A stretch of DNA of 64,000 nucleotides, taken from NCBI RefSeq assembly GCF_009807005.1, contig NZ_WUBR01000001.1, positions 1,534,142-1,598,141 of the forward strand. The letters run 5' to 3'. Made by a program: the position numbers and the translations under genes. Source of the DNA: Aurantiacibacter rhizosphaerae. GTDB taxonomy: Bacteria > Pseudomonadota > Alphaproteobacteria > Sphingomonadales > Sphingomonadaceae. The stretch's first letter is position 1, and every line of letters begins with the position of its first letter. This document shows, piece by piece, positions 18,350 through 28,672 of the stretch. The notes below the pieces were generated by a model that was given only the letters and a program-made list of their open reading frames with translations, had not been told where the DNA came from and ran no database searches.

Positions 18350-20524
18350 GTGAATCGCATGTGGCGCAATCCATTCAAGCGGCGAGAGGCCGATTATCAT
18401 CGCTGGACAGAGCGTGATCTGGCGCTGGAGAATGCGCCGTGGACGCCGCTGTCCGATCTGGATGACGATGATTTCGGCCGCGATGCCGTGCCTCCGCGCG
18501 GATATGATCGGTCGCGCTATCGCAGCGGCTGGCGCAGCTTCCTGCCAGAGCGTGCGCGTGGGCGTGGCAAGCTGTGGTGGGGCAGCCGGATATTCGCCGC
18601 CATCCTGATGGTGTTCATCGTGCTGGTTGCCTGGCTGGCGATCACCGCGCCGCTTTCCAAAAGCCTGGAGCCGATTGCACCGCCGCAGATCACCCTGCTG
18701 GCCGCAGATGGCACGCCGATTGCCCGCAACGGCGCGGTGGTGGAGGAACCGGTGGAGATCGCCAAGCTGCCGGCCCATGTGACGCAGCCGTTCCTGGCGA
18801 TAGAGGACCGGCGGTTCTACAGCCACTGGGGCGTGGACCCGCGGGGCGTGGCGCGCGCGGCGTTTACCGGGGTTGGCGGCGGCTCCACCATTACGCAGCA
18901 ATTGGCGAAGTTCACATTCCTCACACCGGAGCAGACGCTGACGCGAAAGGCGCGAGAAGCGCTGATCGCCCTGTGGCTGGAAAGCTGGCTGACGAAGGAC
19001 GAGATTCTCGAACGCTATCTGTCCAATGCCTATTTCGGCGACAATATGTACGGCCTGCGCGCGGCATCGCTGCATTATTTCTATCGCCATCCGGAGAACC
19101 TGCGCCCTGAACAGGCGGCGATGCTGGCGGGTCTGTTGCAGGCACCCAGCCGCCTTGCCCCCACGCGCAATCCCGACCTGGCGGCAAAGCGCTTTGCCCT
19201 GGTGAAAGGCGCAATGGTTGCGGCGGGTTATATTACTCAGGACGAGGCCAAGCGCATGCCGGTGCCCAAGCTGGACGTGCGCACCCGCAATGATCTGCCC
19301 ACCGGCACCTATTTCGCCGACTGGGCATTGCCCACTGCGCGCGATCAGAGCGAGATGACCTATTCGCGCCAGACCATCACCACCACGCTGGACAGCGAAT
19401 TGCAGGCCGCAGCCAACCGTGTGATCCAGCGCGCGCCGCTGGGCAGCGCACAGGTGGCGCTGGTGGCCATGCGCACCAATGGCGAAGTGGTGGCAATGGT
19501 GGGGGGCAAGGATTACAAGACCAGCCCGTTCAACCGCGTGACGCAGGCCCGTCGCCAGCCAGGCTCCACCTTCAAGCTGTTCGTCTATCTTGCCGCGCTT
19601 CGTAACGGATGGAGCCCGGATGACACCATTTCTAATCGCCCCTTCACCGAGGGTTCCTATCGCCCCAGCAATGCGAGCGGCAAGTATTCCGACACGATCA
19701 CCTTGCGCGATGCCTTTGCCCAATCCTCGAATGTGGCCGCCGTGCGCTTGCTCAATGAGGTTGGCAGCAAGGCCGTGATCGAGACCGCGCGCGAGCTGGG
19801 CGTTACATCGAAATTGCCGGAGGGCGATCCCAGCATGGCGCTTGGCACCTCTACCATGAGCCTGCTGGAGCTTACCGCGGCCTATGCCGGCGTTGCCGCC
19901 AACAGCTTCCCGATAGAGCCGCACGCTTATGCCGAGGGGCAGCAGGGCTGGTTTGACTGGCTGCTGGACGGGCGCGGCAATCTGGGCAGCGCCGATCAGC
20001 GCGAGATAGAGGATATGCTGCGCAGTGCCATCAATTCCGGCACGGGCCGCGCGGCCACGCTTTCCATTGCCAATTACGGCAAGACCGGCACCACGCAGGA
20101 CAATCGCGATGCGCTGTTCGTGGGCTATGCGGGCGAGGGCGAGAACCGCCTTGTGGTGGGCGTGTGGGTCGGGAATGACGACAACTCGCCGCTCGGCAAT
20201 ATTTCCGGTGGCGGACTGCCTGCGCGCATCTGGCGCGATTTCATGCGCGCCGCACTTGGCGCATCGGCCGCCCCGCCCCGGCCCACGCCGTCGCCCGATC
20301 CCAGCGGCCCCGTGCAACCGCAGGACGTGCCGGAATTGCAGGACATCCCGCTGGGCGATGGCCGCCGCCTCATCATAAATGAGGACGAGGCCATTCTATC
20401 GACCGAGATCGAAGGCGTGCCGCTGGAACTGCGCGTGCGCGACGGCGAGTTCATGATGGATCTGGACGAGGCAGCGGCGGAGCGAGAGCTTCAGCGCCGG
20501 ATCGACGAGGAGATGGGGCGCTAG
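18350..20524 (+). CDS. Class A penicillin-binding protein (PBP1A type)
   Basis: A 724-residue bifunctional glycosyltransferase-transpeptidase. A cytoplasmic N-terminus and one TM helix (about 81-101) precede the glycosyltransferase domain with catalytic Glu in EDRRFYSHWG (E152) and GGGSTITQQLAK (176-187). The transpeptidase has STFK (S406-K409), SSN (459-461) and KTG (578-580). A Pro-rich linker and short acidic tail end the protein. GTG start at MNRMWRNPF; an ATG nine bases later is possible. Its stop overlaps the stop of the convergent oxidoreductase (CTAG). Confidence 0.95.
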   Translation: MNRMWRNPFKRREADYHRWTERDLALENAPWTPLSDLDDDDFGRDAVPPRGYDRSRYRSGWRSFLPERARGRGKLWWGSRIFAAILMVFIVLVAWLAITAPLSKSLEPIAPPQITLLAADGTPIARNGAVVEEPVEIAKLPAHVTQPFLAIEDRRFYSHWGVDPRGVARAAFTGVGGGSTITQQLAKFTFLTPEQTLTRKAREALIALWLESWLTKDEILERYLSNAYFGDNMYGLRAASLHYFYRHPENLRPEQAAMLAGLLQAPSRLAPTRNPDLAAKRFALVKGAMVAAGYITQDEAKRMPVPKLDVRTRNDLPTGTYFADWALPTARDQSEMTYSRQTITTTLDSELQAAANRVIQRAPLGSAQVALVAMRTNGEVVAMVGGKDYKTSPFNRVTQARRQPGSTFKLFVYLAALRNGWSPDDTISNRPFTEGSYRPSNASGKYSDTITLRDAFAQSSNVAAVRLLNEVGSKAVIETARELGVTSKLPEGDPSMALGTSTMSLLELTAAYAGVAANSFPIEPHAYAEGQQGWFDWLLDGRGNLGSADQREIEDMLRSAINSGTGRAATLSIANYGKTGTTQDNRDALFVGYAGEGENRLVVGVWVGNDDNSPLGNISGGGLPARIWRDFMRAALGASAAPPRPTPSPDPSGPVQPQDVPELQDIPLGDGRRLIINEDEAILSTEIEGVPLELRVRDGEFMMDLDEAAAERELQRRIDEEMGR

Positions 20525-21633
20525 CCGTGCGGCGTGACGAGGTATTTCTCACCCGTCGACATCTGCGCATAATCCATCATCGCGTCCTTCGTCAGCATTT
20601 CATCCAGACTTACCCGAGTCTTGTACGAACTGGCGAAGGTGGTTTTCAGCCCATCCTGCACGCGCTGGCGCAGCGCGATCATCGTCTGCATGTCGCAGCT
20701 TGCCAGGAAAGGCATCAGCAGCCAGCCAGAAACCGTCCATCCAAATCCATAGCTGGGCGTCAGGATCGTTGGCCCCATTTCCAACCGCCCGTAGATGTAC
20801 ATCTTCTTCTGCTGGTTGGAGCCATAGCGGCTGAACTCCGTCATTTTCGCCGCAGCCACCTGCTCCATCGCGCGCAAGACAGTGTCGCTCGTCTTGCCGC
20901 CGCCGATGGGATCGAAACCTAGATATGCGCCGGTCGCGTCGATCGCCGCTGTCAGCTGCTTCATATAATCATCGTCAGAACTGTTCACCACATGCGCCGC
21001 GCCCTGATCCTTCAGCAGTTCTACCTGCGCTTCCTTGCGCACGATATTGACCAGGCTCATGCCATCTTCCTGGCAAATGCGATTGAGCATCTGGCCCAGA
21101 TTGGATGCGGCAGCGGCATGGACGATGGCGTCTTGCCCCTCTCGCTTGGCAGTTTCGACAAAACCCAACGCCGTCATCGGGTTGACGAAGGAGCTTGCGC
21201 CTTCCTCTGCTGAATGATCGCCCAAGGGCAGGCACATCATCGCATCGGCTATCGCATATTCGCTGAAGGCATTGCCCGGCACGCAGGACACGCGCTGGCC
21301 CAGCAGCGCCTGCGCCTGTTCGCCTTCGCCCGCTGCAATCACCTCGCCTGCGCCCTCATTGCCGACCGTCTGCGGCTTGCCGTGGCGGCCTGATTGGCCG
21401 GCGGCCAGCTGCGGCATGATCTGCATCGTCACCTTGCCGGCTTCATAGGTTGCGTTTTCAAGGTCGGCGCCCGCCGTGATCAGGAACAGGTCGGACGGGT
21501 TGATCGGTGCGGCTTCCATCTTAACCAGCACCTGATTGCCGGTGGGCTGGGGGAAGGTTTTCTCCTCCAGTTCCAGCACCATCGTGCCGTCTGCGGAAAG
21601 GGTGGAGATCAGCTGGCGTCCGGTGGTGGTCAT
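20521..21633 (-). CDS. MDR-superfamily zinc-less alcohol dehydrogenase/quinone reductase-like
   Basis: The 370-residue protein has the GroES-like N-terminal fold (VLVKMEAAPINPSDLFLITAG, VGNEGAGEVIAAGEG, LGQRVSCVPGNAFSEYAIAD) and a Rossmann part with AIVHAAAASNLGQML where the usual AxxGGxG is altered. The catalytic-zinc Cys-His pattern is absent, so a zinc-independent NAD(P)H-dependent reductase is likely; substrate unknown. Start MTTTGRQLISTL is five bases after the truA stop, making it the last gene of fmt-truA-this. Confidence 0.85.
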   Translation of the reverse strand: MTTTGRQLISTLSADGTMVLELEEKTFPQPTGNQVLVKMEAAPINPSDLFLITAGADLENATYEAGKVTMQIMPQLAAGQSGRHGKPQTVGNEGAGEVIAAGEGEQAQALLGQRVSCVPGNAFSEYAIADAMMCLPLGDHSAEEGASSFVNPMTALGFVETAKREGQDAIVHAAAASNLGQMLNRICQEDGMSLVNIVRKEAQVELLKDQGAAHVVNSSDDDYMKQLTAAIDATGAYLGFDPIGGGKTSDTVLRAMEQVAAAKMTEFSRYGSNQQKKMYIYGRLEMGPTILTPSYGFGWTVSGWLLMPFLASCDMQTMIALRQRVQDGLKTTFASSYKTRVSLDEMLTKDAMMDYAQMSTGEKYLVTPHG

Positions 21634-21638
21634 GTGGT

Positions 21639-22388
21639 TTAATCCTCTTGCGGGTAGGTGGCCTTCACGAAGTAGAGACCTTCGGGCGGCGCATTCAGGC
21701 CAAGGGCCGCCCGGTCTTTCGCTTCCAACGCATGGGCAAGCTGATCTATCCCCCAGGTGCCCTGGCCCACCAGTGACAGGCACCCCACCATGGATCGCAC
21801 CTGATGATGCAGGAAACTGCGCGCGGCGGCGCGAATGATGATTGCGTCGCCCTCCCGGCTGACGTCCAGCCGGTCCAGCGTCTTAACCGGGCTGGCGGAT
21901 TGGCAATGCGCGCTGCGGAAGGTGGTGAAATCATGGTTTCCCACCAGCGCCTGCGCCGCTTCATGCATGGCATCTGCATCCAGCGGGCGCGCGATATGCC
22001 AGGCGCGGCCCTTTTCCAGCGTCAGCGGAGCGCGGCGGTTGCGGATGCGATATTCGTAGGATCGGCCAATGCAGGAGAAGCGCGCATGCCAATCGTCGGG
22101 CTTTATCTCGCAGCCGATGATGGCCACGGGATCGGGCCGCAATTTGGCGTTCAGCGCCTGCAACAGGCGAAACGGCTCGAACGGTTTTTCGATATCCAGA
22201 TGGCAGCGCATGGCAAGGGCGTGCACGCCGCTGTCAGTGCGCCCGGCGCTGTGCAGCGTTACGGTTTCGCCGGTCACGGCGTGAGCCGCTTCCTCAATGC
22301 ATTGCTGCACGCTGGGTCCGTCCGCCTGGCGTTGCAGGCCGAAGAACGGCGCGCCGTCGAATTCCACGGTGAGGGCGAAGCGGGTCAC
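21639..22388 (-). CDS. truA: tRNA pseudouridine(38-40) synthase
   Basis: TruA isomerises uridines 38-40 of tRNA anticodon arms. The 249-residue protein has the N-terminal [18 protein letters not shown], the catalytic Asp in [27 protein letters not shown], and [13 protein letters not shown]. Start codon is GTG, which shares bases with the fmt stop (GTGA), so the two are coupled. Confidence 0.97.
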   Translation of the reverse strand: MTRFALTVEFDGAPFFGLQRQADGPSVQQCIEEAAHAVTGETVTLHSAGRTDSGVHALAMRCHLDIEKPFEPFRLLQALNAKLRPDPVAIIGCEIKPDDWHARFSCIGRSYEYRIRNRRAPLTLEKGRAWHIARPLDADAMHEAAQALVGNHDFTTFRSAHCQSASPVKTLDRLDVSREGDAIIIRAAARSFLHHQVRSMVGCLSLVGQGTWGIDQLAHALEAKDRAALGLNAPPEGLYFVKATYPQED

Positions 22389-23290
22389 GTGATCTGCGCG
22401 CCCGGTGTCACGGCATTGCCGCGCAGGAAATCGTCCAGTGACATGGCGGGCTTGCCTGCGCGTTGCAATTTTAAAGGCCGCAGCGCGCCGCTTCCGCAGG
22501 CGATGGTCAGCCGGTCATCAAGTATCGTGCCTGCCGCACCATCGGCGTCTGCAAGTTCGGCACGCAGCAATTTGATCCGCTCTCCATCCAGTTCGAACCA
22601 GCTGCCGGGGAAGGGTGCAAAGGCGCGCACTTCGCGCTCCAGCATCGCGGCAGGCTTCGTGAAATCCAGCTTCGCCTCCGCCTTGCTGATCTTGGGCGCA
22701 TAAGTGGCAAGCGCCTCGTCCTGCGGCTCGGCCTGCAGCGTGTCGATCTGCGACAGGGCCTCCACAATCAGGCTTGCCCCAAGCGCGGCCAGTTCATCGT
22801 GCAGTTCGCCCGTGGTCTTGTGATCGACGGGCGTCGCGCCTTTCAGCAGCATCGGCCCAGTATCAAGGCCGCGTTCCATGCGCATGATGGTGATGCCGGT
22901 CTCGGCGTCGCCTGCCTGTATCGCGCGGTGGATGGGCGCCGCACCGCGCCAGCGCGGCAGCAGGGAACCGTGCACGTTCAGGCAGCCGTGCTTCGGCGCA
23001 TCCAGCACCGCTTGCGGCAGCAGCAGACCATAGGCGGCAACCACGGCGGCGTCCGCCTCCAGCGCTGCGAAGGCTTGCTGCTCGTCCGCGCCCTTCAGGC
23101 TGACGGGATGGCGAACCGCGATACCCAGGGCCTCGGCGCGGACGTGGACGGGGGAGGGGCGCTCCTTCTTACCCCGGCCAGACCGGCTGGGTGGCTGGCT
23201 GTATACCGCCACCACATCGTGGCCCGCATCCACCAGCGCATCCAGCGTCGGCACGGCGAAATCGGGCGTTCCCATGAAAATCAGCCGCAT
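22385..23290 (-). CDS. fmt: Methionyl-tRNA formyltransferase
   Basis: Fmt formylates initiator Met-tRNA using 10-formyl-THF. The 301-residue protein has [19 protein letters not shown], the catalytic [35 protein letters not shown] and the C-terminal tRNA-binding OB-like domain. The partner deformylase gene def lies about 700 bases away on the opposite strand, with recR between, so both ends of N-formyl processing are encoded together. Divergent from recR with a 44-base gap. Confidence 0.97.
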   Translation of the reverse strand: MRLIFMGTPDFAVPTLDALVDAGHDVVAVYSQPPSRSGRGKKERPSPVHVRAEALGIAVRHPVSLKGADEQQAFAALEADAAVVAAYGLLLPQAVLDAPKHGCLNVHGSLLPRWRGAAPIHRAIQAGDAETGITIMRMERGLDTGPMLLKGATPVDHKTTGELHDELAALGASLIVEALSQIDTLQAEPQDEALATYAPKISKAEAKLDFTKPAAMLEREVRAFAPFPGSWFELDGERIKLLRAELADADGAAGTILDDRLTIACGSGALRPLKLQRAGKPAMSLDDFLRGNAVTPGAQIT

Positions 23291-23334
23291 TGTCAGCCTT
23301 CCTATTCCTTGCGTGCGGCCCTATCTGGCACAGC

Positions 23335-23931
23335 ATGGCATCGCAAGAGATCGAAAACCTCGCTTCTGCATTGGCCCGCCTGCCGGGCCTTGGCCCGCGT
23401 TCGGCGCGCAGGGCGGTGCTGTGGCTGGTAAAACACCGCGAAACCGCGCTGGACCAGGTGCTGGATGCACTGGGCACGGTGAAGGAAAAGCTGGTGGAGT
23501 GCGACACCTGCGGCAATGTGGACACGCAAAATCCGTGCACGATCTGCGCCGATCCCAAGCGGGACACAAAGTCCATCTGCGTGGTGGAGGATGTGGCGGA
23601 CCTGTGGGCGCTGGACCGTGCGCGCCTGTTCACCGGCACATTCCACGTGCTGGGCGGGCGACTGTCCGCGCTGGACGGCATCCGGCCCGAAGACCTTGCG
23701 ATAGACAGCCTGCTGGGCCGCGTGGAAGCGGGCGCGGTGGACGAGGTGGTGCTGGCCATGAACGCCACGCTGGAGGGGCAGACCACCGCCCATTACATTG
23801 CAGAGCGGCTGGACGATCACCCCGTCCGCATCACGCAGCTGGCGCATGGCCTGCCCGTGGGCGGAGAGCTGGATTATCTGGACGAAGGTACGCTGGCGCA
23901 GGCACTGCGGGCGCGGCGGCCGCTGGGTTGA
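23335..23931 (+). CDS. recR: Recombination mediator RecR
   Basis: RecR works with RecF/RecO to load RecA on gapped DNA. The 198-residue protein has the helix-hairpin-helix [19 protein letters not shown], a four-Cys zinc finger ([18 protein letters not shown]) and the Toprim domain ([35 protein letters not shown]). Start is the ATG of [18 protein letters not shown]; an upstream in-frame ATG overlaps the fmt promoter region and adds an unconserved segment. def follows 68 bases later. Confidence 0.96.
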   Translation: MASQEIENLASALARLPGLGPRSARRAVLWLVKHRETALDQVLDALGTVKEKLVECDTCGNVDTQNPCTICADPKRDTKSICVVEDVADLWALDRARLFTGTFHVLGGRLSALDGIRPEDLAIDSLLGRVEAGAVDEVVLAMNATLEGQTTAHYIAERLDDHPVRITQLAHGLPVGGELDYLDEGTLAQALRARRPLG

Positions 23932-23999
23932 TCAGGAGCTGATTGCAGCTGCGACGTCGGCAATTGAAGGTTCAGACCCTTCGCCCTATATGGCCAGTT

Positions 24000-24563
24000 A
24001 TGGCTATTCGCGAAATCCTTGAAGCGCCGGATCCCCGGCTGAAAACCGTGTCGTCTCCTGTCGAGAAATTCGATGACGATCTGAAAACCCTCGTCGATGA
24101 CATGTTCGAGACGATGTACGATGCCCATGGCATTGGCCTTGCCGCCATCCAGGTGGGCGAACCCCTGCGCCTGCTGGTGATCGATCTGCAGGAAGAGGAC
24201 CCGGATGCCGATCCCGTTCCTTGCGATCATGATGGCCACAGCCACACGCACCAGCCGATCATCAACGATCCGCGTGTTTACGTGAATCCCGAAATCCTTG
24301 ATCCTTCCGATGATACGAAGAGCTATCAGGAAGGCTGCCTCTCGGTCCCCGATATCTACGCCGATGTGGAGCGCCCGTCGCGCTGCCGTCTGCGTTGGCA
24401 GGATCTGGAGGGGAATACGCATGAGGAAGAGCTGGACGGCATGATGGCCGTGTGCATCCAGCACGAGATGGATCACCTGAACGGCATCCTGTTCATCGAT
24501 CACCTCTCCCGTTTGAAGCGCAACATGGCGCTGAAGAAGCTGCAAAAGGCGCGCGCCGCCTGA
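24000..24563 (+). CDS. def: Peptide deformylase with His-rich insertion
   Basis: Def removes the formyl group from nascent proteins. All three motifs are intact in the 187-residue protein: GIGLAAIQ (44-51), EGCLS (111-115) and HEMDH (155-159), where Cys113 and the two His bind the catalytic metal. An acidic and His-rich insertion, around EEDPDADPVPCDHDGHSHTHQP (65-86 in two parts), separates beta strands between motifs 1 and 2 and could bind metal. Start at MAIREILEAPDPRLK; a longer frame upstream is unconserved. The stop overlaps the next ATG (TGATG). Confidence 0.96.
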   Translation: MAIREILEAPDPRLKTVSSPVEKFDDDLKTLVDDMFETMYDAHGIGLAAIQVGEPLRLLVIDLQEEDPDADPVPCDHDGHSHTHQPIINDPRVYVNPEILDPSDDTKSYQEGCLSVPDIYADVERPSRCRLRWQDLEGNTHEEELDGMMAVCIQHEMDHLNGILFIDHLSRLKRNMALKKLQKARAA

Positions 24564-24760
24564 TGCGGACGATCAGCTGGAGCCAGGCGAGCGTTGCTGG
24601 CCTGCTTTATGCGATGGTGATGTGTGCGTGGGTTTATTACGACCGCGGGCTGGGCTTCGATGCGCTTTCCATCCGGTTCGCCATATATTTCGTGGCCTTC
24701 ACGGTTGGCTTTCGTTTCCTGATGAACGCGCTGGCGAAGCGGCAATCGGGCCGCGACTAA
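24563..24760 (+). CDS. Small membrane protein after def
   Basis: A 65-residue protein MRTISWSQASVAGLLYAMVMCAWVYYDRGLGFDAL... with two predicted TM helices (about 10-26 and 39-57) and a basic C-terminus. Its ATG overlaps the def stop, so it is translationally coupled. A strong terminator starts 10 bases after its stop. Family not recognised. Confidence 0.75.
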   Translation: MRTISWSQASVAGLLYAMVMCAWVYYDRGLGFDALSIRFAIYFVAFTVGFRFLMNALAKRQSGRD

Positions 24761-24770
24761 TCCGCATATG

Positions 24771-24801
24771 AAAAGGGCCGCTCCATTGAAGCGGCCCTTT
24801 T
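24771..24801. terminator. Bidirectional terminator
   Basis: AAAAGGGCCGCT and AGCGGCCCTTTT are perfect 12-base arms around a 7-base loop, with T-runs in both orientations. It ends the recR-def operon on the plus strand and the catalase-copper-protein operon on the minus strand. Confidence 0.92.
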
Positions 24802-24819
24802 GCATTATGTGATCGCTGA

Positions 24820-25224
24820 TCAGGCGGTTGCGGCTTCCACCATGCCCTGCAGCGCCTTGGTACAATCTTCCACCACTTCGCGGCACATGCGCTCGCAACG
24901 GTTGCAATGCGGGTTGTCATGCTTGGCGCATTCTTCCGCGCACACCTTGCAGGCGATGATGCAGGCTTCCAGCAGTGACTTGATCACCACCGTATTGCCA
25001 TGCGTGCGGCGCGCGGCAACGGTGCTGACGGCCTGACAGATGTCGGACGCGTCCGAGCACTTGCGAATGCATTCCGACATGTCGCCGCTTTCGCCATTGC
25101 AGGCATCCACGCAGCTGCTGGTGATGGCAGCGCAGTACATCGCGTGCTTCACAGCCTCTGCCAGCGGTTCGTTATAGTCAGCACCCACGGCGGGGTGATC
25201 CTGGATCATTTCCTTGATCGACAT
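24820..25224 (-). CDS. Cys-rich four-helix-bundle copper-binding-type protein
   Basis: The 134-residue protein has 14 cysteines arranged on predicted helices, largely as Cx2-4C pairs: SSCVDAC, ECIRKC, EACIIACKVCAEEC, HCNRCERMC and EDCTK. This matches the DUF326/four-helix-bundle copper-binding family that includes the Csp copper storage proteins, in which Cys line the bundle core and hold many Cu(I) ions. No signal peptide, so cytosolic (Csp3-like). GGAGA lies seven bases before the ATG. It is 25 bases downstream of the catalase on the same strand, almost certainly cotranscribed. Confidence 0.9.
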   Translation of the reverse strand: MSIKEMIQDHPAVGADYNEPLAEAVKHAMYCAAITSSCVDACNGESGDMSECIRKCSDASDICQAVSTVAARRTHGNTVVIKSLLEACIIACKVCAEECAKHDNPHCNRCERMCREVVEDCTKALQGMVEAATA

Positions 25225-25249
25225 TGTTATTCTCCAAATCTTCTTTTGT

Positions 25250-26791
25250 TTATTTCTGGCCCGAAATGCTCTTGGCAGAGGCCATGCCGGGAGCCTTGGA
25301 CTTGCCGCCGATCTTGTCGCGCACGCCCTTTTCGATCTTCTCTCCGATCGCATCATCGACATTGCGCCAGTATTCGAATGCGCGAACCAGCACCTTTTCC
25401 GAAACGCCATCGCTGAGATGGCCAACGACATTCGAGACAAAGCGCTTGCGCTGTTCTTCGTCCATCACGTCATTGATCAGGGCACGTGCCTGGCTCCAGT
25501 CGTCGTCATCCTTACGCAAGGTGTAGGCTTCGCGCACCATGTCGCCATCGGCGTAGAAATGGCCGGCATCGCCCACCAGCGATGGGTCTGCCGCCGGTCC
25601 GCCGTAGGAATTTGGCGCATATACCGGATCCACCGCATTGGTAACGCGCATGGCACCTGCGCGGGAGTAGGACGAAACTTCCGCATTACGGGCCGAGTTC
25701 ACCGGGATTTGCTTGTAGTTCACGCCAAGACGATGGCGATGCGCATCGGCATAGGAGAAGCCGCGAGCCAGCAGCATCTTGTCTGGCGATAGGCCAATTC
25801 CCGGCACCATGTTGTTCGGCTCGAACGCGAGCTGCTCGATCTGCGTATCCCAATCGACAGGGTTTTCATTCAGCGTCAGCTTGCCGACCTCGATCAACGG
25901 GTAATCGGCATGCGGCCATGTCTTGGTGAGATCGAACGGGTTGATGCGATAGGTCTTGGCATCCTCATAGGGCATGATCTGGAACTTCAGCGTCCAGCTG
26001 GGGAAATTGCCGTCGGCAATCGCATCAAACAGGTCGCGACGGTGATAATCGCTGTCTTCGCCCGCCTTCTTCACCGCTTCATCCTGCGTCAGATGAGCAT
26101 TGCCGCTCATCGAGCCGACATCGGTGTGGAAGTGGAACTTCACCCAGAACTTCTCACCCTCGGCATTTTGCAGCATGTAGGTGTGACTGGAATAACCGTT
26201 CATCTCACGCCAGTTCTTCGGCACGCCGCGGTCACCCATCAGATATGTCACCTGGTGCGCGCTTTCGGGGCTAAGCGTCCAGAAATCCCACATCATATCA
26301 TGATCGCGCAGGCCATTGTCGGCGCGGCGCTTCTGGCTGCGGATGAAGTGCTGGAACTTGATGGGATCTCGGATGAAGAAGATCGGCGTGTTGTTGCCGA
26401 CCATGTCGAAATTGCCATCCTCGGTGTAGAATTTCACCGAGAAACCACGCGGATCGCGCCAGGTATCGGGGCTGCCGCGCTCACCTGCCACGGTGGAAAA
26501 GCGCATGGCGACATCGGTCTTTACGCCGGGCTGAAACAGCTTGGCGCTGGTGTATTTGCTGATATCGGCGGTGGTTTCGAAATGGCCGAACGCGCCGGAG
26601 CCCTTGGCGTGGGGCTGACGCTCCGGAATACGTTCCCGGTTGAAGTTGGCCATCTGCTCCAGCAGGTAGTGATCGTTCAGGACGATAGGGCCGTCGGGGC
26701 CAACCGTCAGCGAATGTTCTTCGCTGGCGATGGGGATGCCTGCGTCGGTGGTGGTGGGGGGAACGGATTGTCCGCTCTTGTTCTTGGCCAT
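25250..26791 (-). CDS. Monofunctional haem catalase
   Basis: A 513-residue small-subunit catalase that dismutates H2O2. The catalytic His61 is in [21 protein letters not shown], and the haem-ligand Tyr in [34 protein letters not shown] and [19 protein letters not shown] are typical. A usual VV before HAKG is replaced by QP. Length and sequence fit clade 3 catalases (KatA type). Start [18 protein letters not shown]; in-frame codons upstream are promoter sequence. A terminator separates it from fhs upstream. Confidence 0.96.
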   Translation of the reverse strand: MAKNKSGQSVPPTTTDAGIPIASEEHSLTVGPDGPIVLNDHYLLEQMANFNRERIPERQPHAKGSGAFGHFETTADISKYTSAKLFQPGVKTDVAMRFSTVAGERGSPDTWRDPRGFSVKFYTEDGNFDMVGNNTPIFFIRDPIKFQHFIRSQKRRADNGLRDHDMMWDFWTLSPESAHQVTYLMGDRGVPKNWREMNGYSSHTYMLQNAEGEKFWVKFHFHTDVGSMSGNAHLTQDEAVKKAGEDSDYHRRDLFDAIADGNFPSWTLKFQIMPYEDAKTYRINPFDLTKTWPHADYPLIEVGKLTLNENPVDWDTQIEQLAFEPNNMVPGIGLSPDKMLLARGFSYADAHRHRLGVNYKQIPVNSARNAEVSSYSRAGAMRVTNAVDPVYAPNSYGGPAADPSLVGDAGHFYADGDMVREAYTLRKDDDDWSQARALINDVMDEEQRKRFVSNVVGHLSDGVSEKVLVRAFEYWRNVDDAIGEKIEKGVRDKIGGKSKAPGMASAKSISGQK

Positions 26792-26890
26792 GAAAATTGC
26801 CTCTCTTTGGGGGTTTGTAGTCATTACGGATGCCTTGGATATCCGGTTCCCCAAATTGCGCCTTGCCGCCGAATTTCCGCGGCCAAACAA

Positions 26891-26919
26891 AAAGGGCCGC
26901 CCCAACGGAGCAGCCCTTT
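26891..26919 (-). terminator. Intrinsic terminator downstream of fhs
   Basis: On the minus strand AAAGGGC and GCCCTTT arms with additional inner pairing enclose a short loop and are followed by TTTTTGTTT. It lies 27 bases past the fhs stop and upstream of the catalase promoter region. Confidence 0.82.
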
Positions 26920-26945
26920 CGGTGTTCGGATAAAGCCAGAGGGTC

Positions 26946-28610
26946 TTAGAACAATCCCTCGATCTGGCCGTTTTCGTCGAGGTAGATATTCTCCGCGCTC
27001 GGCACCTTGGGCAGGCCCGGCATTGTCATGATGCCGCCCGCAATCGCCACGATGAAGCCGGCACCTGCGGACAGGCGAACCTCGTTAATCTCTACCGTGT
27101 GATCATCCGGCGCACCAAGCGCCGTCGGGTCGGTAGAGAAGCTGTACTGCGTCTTCGCCATGCATACGGGGTAGTCGGCGTAGCCCATATCTTCCCACTG
27201 CTTCAGCTGCTTGCGGATGGCAGGCGAAATGCTCACCTCGCCAGCGCGATAGATTTCCGTGGCAACGGTGGTGATCTTGTCCGCCAGCGGCATGTCGCTG
27301 GGGTAGAGCTGATCGAATTCGGGGGCACCGGCATCGGCCTTGGCCGAAACGATCCGCGCCAGCTCTTCCGCGCCTGCGCCGCCTTCGGCCCAGTGCTTGC
27401 ACACCACGGCGTCGGCGCCGTATTCCTTGGCCATCTCCTCGATCACGGCGATCTCTGCATCGGTGTCGAGATAGAAGTGATTAATGGCGATGGTGGGGGT
27501 GATGCCGAACTTTTTCAGGTTCTCGATATGGCGCTTGAGGTTTACCGAACCTGCGCGAACCGCATCGACGTTTTCGCCTTCGGTCAGCTCGTTCTTGGGC
27601 ACGCCGCCATTCATTTTCAGCGAGCGCACGGTGGCCACCAGCACGATGGCATCGGGCCTCAGGCCAGCCAGGCGGCACTTGATGTCGAGGAATTTCTCCG
27701 CGCCAAGGTCAGCACCGAAACCGGCTTCGGTCACCGTGTAGTCGGCCATCTTCAGTGCCGTCTTGGTGGCGATCACCGAGTTACAGCCGTGGGCGATATT
27801 GGCGAAGGGGCCGCCATGCAGGAAGGCAGGGCGGTTTTCCAGCGTCTGCACCAGGTTTGGCAGGATGGCGTCCTTCAGCAGCACCGTCATCGCGCTGTCG
27901 GCCTTGATGTCGCGGCAGTACACCGGCTCACGCTTGCGGGTGTAGCCGATGATGATGTCGCCCAGCCGCTTCTGCAGATCCTTCAGATCGCTGGCGAGGC
28001 ACAGAATGGCCATGATTTCGGACGCCACGGTAATGTCGAAACCGCTTTCGCGCGGGAAGCCGTTGGACACGCCGCCTAGCGGGCCGACGATCTGGCGCAG
28101 CGCACGATCGTTCATGTCCAGCACGCGCTTCCACGTAATGCGGCGCACGTCGATATCGTTGGGATTGCCCCAATAAACCGAGTTGTCGATCATCGCGGAA
28201 AGCAAATTGTGCGCGCTGGTGATAGCGTGGAAATCGCCCGTGAAGTGCAGGTTGATCTCGTCCATCGGCATCACCTGGCTCTTGCCGCCACCAGCGCCGC
28301 CGCCCTTCATGCCGAAGCACGGGCCGAGCGATGGCTCGCGCAGGCACAGCATGGTCTTCTTGCCGATGCGATGCAGCGCGTCGGACAGGCCGACGGAAGT
28401 CGTGGTTTTGCCTTCGCCCGCAGGCGTGGGGTTGATTGCGGTGACGAGGATCAGCTTGCCGTTGGGATTGTCTGGCAGGGCGGAGGTATCCACCTTGGCC
28501 TTGTACTTGCCATAGGGGATCAGAGCATCGTCAGGGATGCCTGCGGCGGAGGCGACTTCGGTGATGGGCTTCAAAGTTGCCTGGCGGGCGATTTCAATAT
28601 CTGTCGGCAT
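26946..28610 (-). CDS. fhs: Formate-tetrahydrofolate ligase
   Basis: Fhs makes 10-formyl-THF from formate, THF and ATP, feeding purine and fMet synthesis. The 554-residue protein has the ATP loop [16 protein letters not shown], the formate/THF regions [42 protein letters not shown] (in parts), FAHGCNS-like [27 protein letters not shown] and the C-terminal [14 protein letters not shown]. Start is the ATG of [16 protein letters not shown]. Divergent from rmuC; the shared 217-base region holds repeated TTGCGAAATT elements. Confidence 0.97.
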   Translation of the reverse strand: MPTDIEIARQATLKPITEVASAAGIPDDALIPYGKYKAKVDTSALPDNPNGKLILVTAINPTPAGEGKTTTSVGLSDALHRIGKKTMLCLREPSLGPCFGMKGGGAGGGKSQVMPMDEINLHFTGDFHAITSAHNLLSAMIDNSVYWGNPNDIDVRRITWKRVLDMNDRALRQIVGPLGGVSNGFPRESGFDITVASEIMAILCLASDLKDLQKRLGDIIIGYTRKREPVYCRDIKADSAMTVLLKDAILPNLVQTLENRPAFLHGGPFANIAHGCNSVIATKTALKMADYTVTEAGFGADLGAEKFLDIKCRLAGLRPDAIVLVATVRSLKMNGGVPKNELTEGENVDAVRAGSVNLKRHIENLKKFGITPTIAINHFYLDTDAEIAVIEEMAKEYGADAVVCKHWAEGGAGAEELARIVSAKADAGAPEFDQLYPSDMPLADKITTVATEIYRAGEVSISPAIRKQLKQWEDMGYADYPVCMAKTQYSFSTDPTALGAPDDHTVEINEVRLSAGAGFIVAIAGGIMTMPGLPKVPSAENIYLDENGQIEGLF

Positions 28611-28645
28611 GACGGCGTCCTCTCTAGTCGATGTCGTTTGACGAT

Positions 28646-28672
28646 AATTTCGCAACAGCGAAAATTTCGCAA
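28646..28672. repeat. Direct repeat and dyad upstream of fhs
   Basis: AATTTCGCAA occurs twice (28646-28655 and 28663-28672) 17 bases apart, and the second copy forms a dyad GCGAAAATTTCGC (28658-28670). Their place 36-62 bases before the fhs start suggests regulatory or core promoter elements; no regulator is identified. Confidence 0.4.

Noticed and set aside
18278..20317. Minus-strand open frame of 679 codons
   Set aside because: Antisense to the class A PBP, whose catalytic motifs are all intact in the other strand.
23941..24000. tRNA-like GGTTCAGACCC sequence before def
   Set aside because: No acceptor, D-arm or anticodon arm can be paired around it.
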